In this document: piece after piece, positions 8,906 to 17,089 of the stretch
Layout: each line of letters opens with the position of its first letter
How positions within the stretch are numbered: the stretch's first letter is position 1
Assembly (NCBI GenBank): GCA_902590395.1
Contig: CACIWQ010000004.1
Span: forward strand, 5,001-69,000
Source of the DNA: an uncultured Pelagibacteraceae bacterium
GTDB taxonomy: Bacteria > Pseudomonadota > Alphaproteobacteria > Pelagibacterales > Pelagibacteraceae
Direction of reading: 5' to 3'
Length of the DNA: 64,000 nt
Made by a program: the position numbers and the translations under genes
The notes under the pieces: generated by a model
Seen by the model: the letters and a program-made list of their open reading frames with translations, nothing else
What the model was told of the DNA's origin: nothing
The model's database searches: none

Positions 8906-10645
8906 ATGCAAAAAATTTATAAAGCTTGGGGAATACTTTCATCAAGTGAAAGGAAAATATTTATATTTTTGGTTATAATGAAAATTATAGGCATGTGCTT
9001 AGAAGTATTTGGTATTGCACTTATTATTCCCTTAATTTCAATTATATTAAAAGAAGATACAGAATTTTTTAACATAGATTTTTTTGATTTTTTTGAATCA
9101 TTTGGCTTTGCAGGCCAGGACAATCTTACAACTTCAATAATTTTTTTTATAGTATTTGTTTATTTAATCAAAAATTTATTTTTAATGTTTTTGGCTTGGA
9201 CAGATTCTAAATTTGCTTATGGAGTTGCAGCAAGACTTTCTAGAGATCTTTTTAAAGGTTATATAAATCTGCCTTATAATTTTTATCTTAAAAGAAATAC
9301 ATCTAAGTTTGTTTATAACGCCACATCAGCAGTTGATTTATACAAATATGCCCTGACTCATTTAGCTACACTTGTATCAGAATTATTTATTTTAATTGGT
9401 TTATCTACTTTTTTAATAATTATAGAACCTTTCGGTTTTGTATGCGCTTCGTTACTAATCGGATTAATTTCTGTAATTTATTACAAGATTCACAAGAAAA
9501 AGGTTGCTGATTGGGGTGAAAAAACTCAATTTCACCAAAAATCGAGAATAAAAAATTTGATGCAAGGTTTCGGTGCTATTAAGGATATAATTATATTAGG
9601 TCTTCAAGATTTTTTTACAAAAATGTACGATATCCATAATATTGGGACCGCTAAAATGACTCAAAAAAATCACGTAATAAGTGCTTATCCAAAATACATC
9701 TTAGAAGTTTTTGGCGTTATAGGAATTTTGTCTTTACTTATGATACTTCAAGCTAAAACAGAAAATGTTGAAAATATAATTATCATACTTGGAGTTTTTG
9801 CAGCTGCATCATTTAGACTTATGCCTTCAGCAAATAGGATATTATACGCATTACAAGGATTTCGTTTTTCTATTGCAACGGTAGATAATTTAAGTAATGA
9901 ATTAAATTTATTTAATAAATATAATTTAAATAAAAAAAACAATATAAAATTAAACGATTTTAATAAACGTTTATCAAATTTTCAAAAATTTGAAATAAAT
10001 AATGTAAGTTACAAATATCCCGACACAGAAAAAAAAATTTTAACTAATATTTCTCTAACAATGAACAAAGGAGAAATACTAGGCATATCGGGAAAAACAG
10101 GATCAGGAAAGAGCACCTTGGTAGATATTATCACGGGCCTGTTAGAAGATTACGATGGTCAAATAACGATAGATAAAAAAACTTATGATAAAGTTCCAAT
10201 CTTTTGGCAAAGAAATATTGGTTACGTTCCGCAAAATATATATTTATTGGATGATTCTTTAAAAAAAAATATAGCACTTGGTATTGATGATAAAGATATA
10301 GACAATCTTAAAATAAACGAAATAATAAATTTATCTGAACTCAATACGCTTGTAGAAAGTTTACCTCAAGGATTAAATACAGAAGTAGGGGAAAGAGGCA
10401 CAAGATTATCAGGGGGAGAAAAACAAAGAATTGGAATTGCACGAGCGTTATACAATAATCCAAAAGTACTTATATTTGATGAAGCAACAAATGCTTTAGA
10501 TATTAAAACTGAGGAATCAATAATGTCGTCGATATGTAAAATAAAAAAAGAAAAAGCTATACTTTTTATTTCACATAAAAAAGTAACATTAAGTTTTTGT
10601 GATAGAGTAGTGGAGTTAAAAAATGGACTACTTCAAAATAATTAA
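8906..10645 (+). CDS. ABC transporter, fused permease/ATPase, glycan flippase-like (PglK/MsbA type)
   Basis: 579 aa; TM domain followed by Walker A GKTGSGKST, signature LSGGEKQR, Walker B VLIFDEAT. Confidence 0.85.
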   Translation: MQKIYKAWGILSSSERKIFIFLVIMKIIGMCLEVFGIALIIPLISIILKEDTEFFNIDFFDFFESFGFAGQDNLTTSIIFFIVFVYLIKNLFLMFLAWTDSKFAYGVAARLSRDLFKGYINLPYNFYLKRNTSKFVYNATSAVDLYKYALTHLATLVSELFILIGLSTFLIIIEPFGFVCASLLIGLISVIYYKIHKKKVADWGEKTQFHQKSRIKNLMQGFGAIKDIIILGLQDFFTKMYDIHNIGTAKMTQKNHVISAYPKYILEVFGVIGILSLLMILQAKTENVENIIIILGVFAAASFRLMPSANRILYALQGFRFSIATVDNLSNELNLFNKYNLNKKNNIKLNDFNKRLSNFQKFEINNVSYKYPDTEKKILTNISLTMNKGEILGISGKTGSGKSTLVDIITGLLEDYDGQITIDKKTYDKVPIFWQRNIGYVPQNIYLLDDSLKKNIALGIDDKDIDNLKINEIINLSELNTLVESLPQGLNTEVGERGTRLSGGEKQRIGIARALYNNPKVLIFDEATNALDIKTEESIMSSICKIKKEKAILFISHKKVTLSFCDRVVELKNGLLQNN

Positions 10646-10646
10646 G

Positions 10647-11477
10647 TTATTTGATTTTTAAAACTAATTTTTCGATAAATTTTTTAAAGTACACTAAATA
10701 AAAACCACCCAAGAAAATCATAATTAATCTAAAAAGTATTAAATAGTATATAAAGTTTGAAAGAATAATTTTATCATAACCAATTTCTATTAAAATTATC
10801 AATCCGATGAAATCTACTGTTCTAGCTCTATCATCAAGGAAACTTTGAAAAAAATTTTTTAAAAAAATTAAAAAACCTGAAATTTCATTTTCTTTATTGC
10901 TAATTTTATTTTTTATATTTTTAGATTTTACAATGGATTTTTTATTTTTATAAAATTTATACATTAAGTGATGGTAAGTATAATCTTTTATATCAAGAGC
11001 TTTAGTTGTGATTATCAATATCATGCAATATACAAAATGAATTTCTTGTGTAGAATTATACAAATACATTCCTAAACCGATTAAAAAACTAAACGACCCT
11101 ACAAGTCCACCCCACGAATCTAAAACATCACCCAACTCAGAAGTTTGTTTTTTTAATCTTGCTAAGAGTCCATCACTCCAATCAAATATTCCTTTAAAAA
11201 AAAATACAATTACACCAGTTACAATCATAATTTTTGATTCTGAACTTAATAAAATACCACCGATGACTCCTGACAAGGCGTAAGACAAAGAAATCCAATT
11301 TGGTTTTATTGGAGTATGTTGTATAAAAAACACAAAAAGAGCAGAAAGTTCAATTATGATTCTCGACTTGAGCGCGTTATAAGGAGAATGTAACCAGTCA
11401 TCAATATCTGCATTAGCTTCCCTGGTCAGTTTTCTTTGGGTTTTATAGTGAGCTTTTCTAATATTAATATAATTCAT
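10647..11477 (-). CDS. CDP-alcohol phosphatidyltransferase family membrane protein
   Basis: 276 aa; motif DWSDGLLARLKKQTSELGDVLDSWGG matches D-x2-DG-x2-AR-x8-G-x3-D-x3-[D] except the last position is Gly; multiple TM segments. Confidence 0.75.
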   Translation of the reverse strand: MNYINIRKAHYKTQRKLTREANADIDDWLHSPYNALKSRIIIELSALFVFFIQHTPIKPNWISLSYALSGVIGGILLSSESKIMIVTGVIVFFFKGIFDWSDGLLARLKKQTSELGDVLDSWGGLVGSFSFLIGLGMYLYNSTQEIHFVYCMILIITTKALDIKDYTYHHLMYKFYKNKKSIVKSKNIKNKISNKENEISGFLIFLKNFFQSFLDDRARTVDFIGLIILIEIGYDKIILSNFIYYLILFRLIMIFLGGFYLVYFKKFIEKLVLKIK

Positions 11478-11523
11478 TGCAAATGTTTTTTTAACTTTAA
11501 CTATTTTAATAAATCCCTTAGTA

Positions 11524-11540
11524 TGTTCATTATTTGAACA
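11524..11540. promoter_or_regulatory. Operator-like palindrome TGTTCA-TTATT-TGAACA (site 4)
   Basis: Divergent intergenic region between the CDP-alcohol phosphotransferase (-) and the CDP-glucose dehydratase operon (+). Confidence 0.85.
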
Positions 11541-11599
11541 TTAAATGAACTATATAGATATAATAAAAAAATTCAATAATTTAGAAAAAGAAAAAAGCT

Positions 11600-12670
11600 T
11601 TGATAAAAACATTTAGGAATAAAAATGTTGTTGTAACTGGGCATACCGGATTTAAGGGATCATGGTTAGTGGCCTGGCTACACTTGTTGGGGGCAAATAT
11701 AATGGGCATATCACTAGATCCCACCTCTAAACCATCTCACTTTGAATCTTTAAAAATTTCAAAAAAAATAATTGATGTAAGACTAAATTTATTAAATTTA
11801 AAACAACTTAAGAAAAAAATTTCAAATTTTAAACCAGATTTCGTTTTTCATTTGGCAGCACAATCAATTGTAAGTAAATCTTATAAAGAACCCTTATTGA
11901 CCTGGCATACAAATTTAATTGGTACTTTAAATGTTTTGGAGGCTTTAAAAAGTTTAAATAAATTCTGCGTTGGCGTAATAATAACGAGCGATAAGTGCTA
12001 TAAAAATTTCGAAATTTCAAAAGGTTACAAAGAAACAGATATACTTGGTGGCGACGATCCCTATAGCGCATCAAAAGGAGCTGCTGAAATTGCAATTAAT
12101 TCATATATTAAATCTTTTTTATACAATAACAAAAAATTTAGAATCGCTAGCGCAAGAGCAGGAAATGTTATTGGCGGGGGAGACTGGAATTCAAGCAGAA
12201 TTATTCCCGATTGTATTAGAGCAGCAATAAAAAACGATACTGTAAAAATTCGCAATTTAAATGCAACCAGACCTTGGCAGCATGTAATAGAGTTAATTTA
12301 TGGATATCTTCTTTTAGCAAAAAAATTAAAAAATAATTCTAATATTCATGGAGAATCATTTAATTTTGGTCCACGCGAAAATTTAAATTATTCAGTTTTA
12401 GATGTTTTGAAAGAAATTAAAAAAAATTGGAAAAATTTTAAATGGAAAAAAATTAAATTTAAAAAAAATAAACTCAAAGAAGCTAAATTATTAAGTCTTA
12501 ATTGCAAAAAAGTTAATAAAATTTTAAAATGGAAACTATCTATGAATTTTTCTCAAACAATTAAAACTACAATAGAATGGTATAAAAATTACTACAATAA
12601 AAAAGAAAATGCTTTTTTAATTACATCTAAACAAATTAAAGAATATCAAAAAAAAATAGAAAAATTTTAA
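11600..12670 (+). CDS. rfbG: CDP-glucose 4,6-dehydratase
   Basis: 356 aa; VVVTGHTGFKGSWLVAWLHLLGA, FHLAAQSIVSKSYKEPLLTWHTNLIGTLNVLEA, YSASKGAAE. Confidence 0.9.
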   Translation: MIKTFRNKNVVVTGHTGFKGSWLVAWLHLLGANIMGISLDPTSKPSHFESLKISKKIIDVRLNLLNLKQLKKKISNFKPDFVFHLAAQSIVSKSYKEPLLTWHTNLIGTLNVLEALKSLNKFCVGVIITSDKCYKNFEISKGYKETDILGGDDPYSASKGAAEIAINSYIKSFLYNNKKFRIASARAGNVIGGGDWNSSRIIPDCIRAAIKNDTVKIRNLNATRPWQHVIELIYGYLLLAKKLKNNSNIHGESFNFGPRENLNYSVLDVLKEIKKNWKNFKWKKIKFKKNKLKEAKLLSLNCKKVNKILKWKLSMNFSQTIKTTIEWYKNYYNKKENAFLITSKQIKEYQKKIEKF

Positions 12671-12683
12671 AAAATAGAAATAC

Positions 12684-13400
12684 ATGTTAAACGAAAAAAT
12701 TGCAGAAAAAAAAATAGATAATAACTTGGTATTAGCGGCTAATATTTTTTACAAACATAAAATAGATTATTGGTTTTGTCACGGAACACTTTTGGGTATT
12801 GTTAGGGACAAACAATTAATTGAGTGGGACCCAGACATTGACGTTGCTATTTGGGAAGAATCGGTTTCTAGAAGAAAAATCACAGAAATTATGACTATAA
12901 ATAATTTTAAACTTAAGACAGATTCTTTTTTTATTGGAGATAATTTATTAAGCTTTACTAAAGAAGGTGGAAGAAAAGTAGATATTCATTTCTATAAAAA
13001 AATGTATGATAAAATTAAGAATCAACATATGGCTGTTGTTTACATGTCATATTTACCGAAAAATATTTTTTTTAAAGTTTTGGATGTTCTTTCTATTGCT
13101 AAAACATATAGAGGAAAATATAAACTTTTTGTAAAAATATTTGGTATTTTTCAATCTTTCTTCTTATTTTTTAAAACAAAGCTAGTAAAAAAAAATATTT
13201 TTTACAAATCAGCTGGTTATTGTGAACCAATGGAACTTTTAAATGAATTCAAAGAAATTGAATTTTTTAATACTAAAGTAATTATACCTTCTAAATCCGA
13301 AGAGTGTTTGGAGTATATATATGGACAAGATTGGAAGATTCCAAAAAAAGACTTTTATTATGCGGAAGAGCGAAAAAATAGCCCAACAACAATAACTTGA
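12684..13400 (+). CDS. LicD/fukutin-like nucleotidyltransferase-fold phosphotransferase
   Basis: 238 aa; IDYWFCHGTLLGIVRDKQLIEWDPDIDVAIW matches the LicD-type GTLLG...R...WDxDID core. Confidence 0.7.
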   Translation: MLNEKIAEKKIDNNLVLAANIFYKHKIDYWFCHGTLLGIVRDKQLIEWDPDIDVAIWEESVSRRKITEIMTINNFKLKTDSFFIGDNLLSFTKEGGRKVDIHFYKKMYDKIKNQHMAVVYMSYLPKNIFFKVLDVLSIAKTYRGKYKLFVKIFGIFQSFFLFFKTKLVKKNIFYKSAGYCEPMELLNEFKEIEFFNTKVIIPSKSEECLEYIYGQDWKIPKKDFYYAEERKNSPTTIT

Positions 13401-13401
13401 C

Positions 13402-14115
13402 ATGCAAAATAAATATAAAAATATGAAAGTTGTTATACTAGCAGGTGGTTTTGGCACCAGACTATCAGAATATACAAAAACAATTCCAAAACCCATGATT
13501 AATGTTGGTGGCAAGCCAATACTTTTACATATTATGAAAATGTATGCCAAATATGGCTTTAAAGACTTTTACATTGCATTGGGATACAAGGGAAAAATAA
13601 TCAGAAATTTTTTTAAGAAAAGTATTTATGACTGGAATATTAATCTTATAGATACTGGAAAAAACACCATGACTGGCGGAAGATTAAAAAAATTAAAAAA
13701 ATATATTGGGAAAGAAACTTTTTTTATGACCTACGGAGATGGATTGTCAAATATAAACTTAAAAAAATTATTGAAATTTCATAAGAAAAAGAAAAAGTTG
13801 GTAACGTTAACCGCTGTAAGACCACCAGCTAGATTTGGAGCTCTTAAACTTAAAGGTCAGAACGTAAGTTATTTTAAAGAAAAATCAAGGGTCGACGAAG
13901 GATGGATAAACGGTGGTTTTTTTGTCATGGAGCCTGAATTTTTAAAGTTTATTAAAAGTGATAGCACTTATCTTGAACGTGAACCTTTGGAAAAAGCAAC
14001 TAAAAAAAAGGAATTAGTTGCATATAGACATGAAGGATTTTGGCAGTGCATGGACACAAAAAGAGATATGGATAAGTTAAATCAAATTATAAAAAAAAAG
14101 AAAATTAAATTTTGA
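13402..14115 (+). CDS. rfbF: Glucose-1-phosphate cytidylyltransferase (probable true start ATGAAAGTTGTT at 13423)
   Basis: MKVVILAGGFGTRLSEYTKTIPKPMINVGGKPILLHIMK...MTGGRLKKLKKYIG...MTYGDGLSNI. Confidence 0.92.
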   Translation: MQNKYKNMKVVILAGGFGTRLSEYTKTIPKPMINVGGKPILLHIMKMYAKYGFKDFYIALGYKGKIIRNFFKKSIYDWNINLIDTGKNTMTGGRLKKLKKYIGKETFFMTYGDGLSNINLKKLLKFHKKKKKLVTLTAVRPPARFGALKLKGQNVSYFKEKSRVDEGWINGGFFVMEPEFLKFIKSDSTYLEREPLEKATKKKELVAYRHEGFWQCMDTKRDMDKLNQIIKKKKIKF

Positions 14116-15026
14116 ATCCAAAAAAAGAAATATTGATTGTAGGTGGTACTGGTTTTATTGGCTATCATTTAGCTAAAAAAGCTCTAAAAAAAGGGTGGAC
14201 AGTCACTAGCATATCATCAAAGAAACCAAAAAAAATAAGATACTTACCAAAAATTAAATATATAATTTGCGATATTACAAAAAAACAACTTTTAAAAAAA
14301 AAAATTAATAAAAATTTTGACTATGTGGTAAATCTCGGTGGTTATGTAGATCATAAGAATAAAAGTAAAACTTTCAAAAGTCATTATATAGGTTGTAAAA
14401 ATTTAGTACAAATCTTTTTAGAAAGACCACCAAAAAATTTTATTCAAATGGGTAGTAGTGTAGAATATGGAAACTTAAAGTCACCTCAAAGGGAAAATTT
14501 TAAATTTAATACGAAATCAATTAAGTCGACATATGGAAAAGCTAAATTATTATCATCTAAATATCTTACAGATTTAAACAAAAAAAAACTTTTCCCATCT
14601 ACAATTTTACGTTTGTATTTAGCCTATGGTCCCAGGCAAGACATAAATCGATTTCTTCCAATTATAATAGCTGGGTGTTTAAAAAATAAAAAATTTCCAT
14701 GCTCTAATGGAAATCAGTTAAGAGACTTTGTACACGTAGATGATGTTGTAGAAGCGATAATCAAATCATTAAATAGCAAAAAAGGGGTAGGGCAAATAAT
14801 TAATATAGGATCAGGAAAACCAAAAAAAATTAAAAATATAATTGAAAATATAAGAAAAATTTTAATGAGAGGGAGACCTCAATATGGAAAAATTAAATTA
14901 AGAAGAGATGAAATTTTAAAACTATACCCAAGCATAGCAAAAGCTAAGCAAAAGATTAACTGGAGGCCAAAAATTTCTTTTGAACAAGGCCTTAAATCAA
15001 CAATTAAATTTTATGCAAACCAATAA
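14112..15026 (+). CDS. NAD-dependent epimerase/dehydratase (SDR)
   Basis: 304 aa; ILIVGGTGFIGYHLAKKA, YGKAKLLSSKYL, LRLYLAYGPRQD, DFVHVDDVVEAI. Confidence 0.85.
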   Translation: MNPKKEILIVGGTGFIGYHLAKKALKKGWTVTSISSKKPKKIRYLPKIKYIICDITKKQLLKKKINKNFDYVVNLGGYVDHKNKSKTFKSHYIGCKNLVQIFLERPPKNFIQMGSSVEYGNLKSPQRENFKFNTKSIKSTYGKAKLLSSKYLTDLNKKKLFPSTILRLYLAYGPRQDINRFLPIIIAGCLKNKKFPCSNGNQLRDFVHVDDVVEAIIKSLNSKKGVGQIINIGSGKPKKIKNIIENIRKILMRGRPQYGKIKLRRDEILKLYPSIAKAKQKINWRPKISFEQGLKSTIKFYANQ

Positions 15027-15924
15027 ATTTAAAGATCAAAGTTTAGTTAGCGTCATAATGAATTGTTATAATGGAGAAACTTACCTTACCGAAAGCATTA
15101 AAAGTGTCATAAATCAAACTTACAAAAATTGGGAGTTAATTTTTTGGGATAATAGATCAACAGATAAAAGCGCAGAAATATTTAAAAGTTTTGATGACCC
15201 AAGATTAAAATATTTTCAATCAGAAGAGCATACAACTTTATATTTAGCTCGAGATCTAGCCATAAAGAAAACCAAAGGAGAATTTATAGCTTTTCTAGAT
15301 ACTGATGATTGGTGGTATCATCAGAAATTAGAGAAACAATTAACTAGATTTAATAAAGATAATATAGGGTTAGTTTTTTCTAATTTATTTTTTTATTATC
15401 AAAAAAGTGGAAAAAAAAAAATTTTTTCAAAAAAAAAATTGTATACAGGATCTGTTAGAAATAAAATTATTAAAGATTATCAAGTTGGACTCCAAAGCGT
15501 GATAATAAGAAAAAAAGCTTACGTAAATGCCCCAAATGGTTTTGACAGTAAATATAATATTATAGGGGATTTTGATTTTTTTGTTAGGTTAAGCGAAAGC
15601 TGGAATTTTGATTGTGTCCAAGAACCTTTAGCATATTACCGCATTCATGATAAAAATTTTTCTGATAAGAATATTGATTTAGAAATTAATGAACTTAAAT
15701 ACTGGCACGATAAATATATTGCTAATAATTTTTTAAATAAATCTGAATCTAACTATTTGATATCTAATATTGAGTATCTAAAATGTAAAAAATTAATTTC
15801 AAAAGGCAAAAGATTAAATGCACTATTTGGCATTTTTTTAATGAAAAATATTTCTTTTAAAATAAAACTATTATTAAGAATTTTGTTGCCCAATTTCTTA
15901 ATTATATGGTTTCAGAAATTTTAA
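14980..15924 (+). CDS. Family 2 glycosyltransferase
   Basis: VSVIMNCYNGETYLTESIKSVINQTYKNWELIFWDNRSTDKS; DTDDWW. True start probably downstream of 14980. Confidence 0.88.
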   Translation: MNKALNQQLNFMQTNKFKDQSLVSVIMNCYNGETYLTESIKSVINQTYKNWELIFWDNRSTDKSAEIFKSFDDPRLKYFQSEEHTTLYLARDLAIKKTKGEFIAFLDTDDWWYHQKLEKQLTRFNKDNIGLVFSNLFFYYQKSGKKKIFSKKKLYTGSVRNKIIKDYQVGLQSVIIRKKAYVNAPNGFDSKYNIIGDFDFFVRLSESWNFDCVQEPLAYYRIHDKNFSDKNIDLEINELKYWHDKYIANNFLNKSESNYLISNIEYLKCKKLISKGKRLNALFGIFLMKNISFKIKLLLRILLPNFLIIWFQKF

Positions 15925-15929
15925 ATTTT

Positions 15930-16499
15930 TTAACTTGGCAAATATTCACGTTTTCCAATAATTAAATCGACAATTGTTAGCAGCCATATTTGATGGACAT
16001 TTTCAACGAAGTTATAAGCCTTGCTTTCTATCCAAAAATTTATATTACCAAGTTTTGAGAGCGGGTTATCTTTATCATGGCCAGTAAAAGTTATTATCTT
16101 TGACATTTTTTTATTTTTTGCAGCTTTGCAAGCATTAACCATATTTTGTGATTTACCACTTGATGAGATTAAAATTAATACGTCATCTGGATCGCCATAA
16201 AAATCTATTGCTTTTTCAACCCATCTTTCATAGCCGTAGTCATTTGAAAAACAGGTAATCAGGTCAGCCTCATTATAATTTACACATCTAATATTTGCAT
16301 TTTTGGTCAAGTCCACGCTCACGTGACTCGCGATTGCAGCACTACCTCCATTTCCAAATATCATAATTTTATTTTTTTTTTTTTGAGCATCAATCAATAT
16401 ATTTTTTGTCTGAATTATTTTTTCAATTATTTTTTTATCCGGTGTTATGATTGATGAAAGATCTTTTAAGTATTTTTCTACAAAATTAAATTCAGACAT
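15930..16499 (-). CDS. SIS-domain sugar-phosphate isomerase (GmhA-like)
   Basis: 189 aa; IMIFGNGGSAAIASHVSVDLTKNA, VLILISSSGKSQNMVNA. Confidence 0.8.
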   Translation of the reverse strand: MSEFNFVEKYLKDLSSIITPDKKIIEKIIQTKNILIDAQKKKNKIMIFGNGGSAAIASHVSVDLTKNANIRCVNYNEADLITCFSNDYGYERWVEKAIDFYGDPDDVLILISSSGKSQNMVNACKAAKNKKMSKIITFTGHDKDNPLSKLGNINFWIESKAYNFVENVHQIWLLTIVDLIIGKREYLPS

Positions 16500-16502
16500 A
16501 AT

Positions 16503-16877
16503 TTATTTTAATTTTCCTTCCTTTCGCATTTCTTTTCTAATTTTAGTCGCAGAAATTTTTTGAATATTATCTGGCAAAATTACCTCTTCTATCGTATAGC
16601 CGACGCCTCTTCCATAGCTAATATTGGTTATATTAGGAACCAGCATTACTTTAAATCTATTTTTATATTTTGGTTCCAATCTTTCTATGATCTTAGATTT
16701 AACATATTCAAAATCGAAAGGATTGTCATCTACGCCCTGAACATCTCTTACTTGAATGCACACTTGTCCTGTTTTTTTTATAATTTCTTCAAAAAGAGCG
16801 TAGTGCCCATCATGAAAAGGCTGCCATCTTCCTAACATTTGTGCAGTAGGTTTTTTGTTATCCCATTCGTACGACAT
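16503..16877 (-). CDS. Small nucleotidyltransferase (HxGH type)
   Basis: MSYEWDNKKPTAQMLGRWQPFHDGHYALFEEII...ISATKIRKEMR; start set to the ATG overlapping the upstream stop. Confidence 0.75.
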   Translation of the reverse strand: MSYEWDNKKPTAQMLGRWQPFHDGHYALFEEIIKKTGQVCIQVRDVQGVDDNPFDFEYVKSKIIERLEPKYKNRFKVMLVPNITNISYGRGVGYTIEEVILPDNIQKISATKIRKEMRKEGKLK

Positions 16878-17089
16878 TATTTTATTTTCTCCGCTATTTT
16901 TATTGCCCATTGTTTAGCATTTTGAGTTGTAACGTGGCAATCGAATTTTTCAGGTTTTACAAACATAGCATTAGTATCATCATACCGACCTTTCTTAATA
17001 GTATCTATCCAAACAATATAATACGGACTTAGTATACGCTTGACCTTATTCTTGTAAAAGTTAAATTTATACAATGCCAGTCCTTTCAA
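16877..17089 (-). CDS. Short protein, weak resemblance to the C-terminal part of adenylylsulfate-kinase-like proteins
   Basis: 70 aa; IVWIDTIKKGRYDDTNAMFVKPEKFDCHVTTQNAKQWA; no P-loop kinase N-terminus; TTG start overlaps the divergent gene. Confidence 0.4.
   Translation of the reverse strand: MKGLALYKFNFYKNKVKRILSPYYIVWIDTIKKGRYDDTNAMFVKPEKFDCHVTTQNAKQWAIKIAEKIK

Noticed and set aside
15930-16499. Definite assignment as sedoheptulose-7-phosphate isomerase gmhA
   Set aside because: The SIS domain is clear but no full heptose pathway (HldE/GmhB) is visible in the window, so only GmhA-like is claimed.
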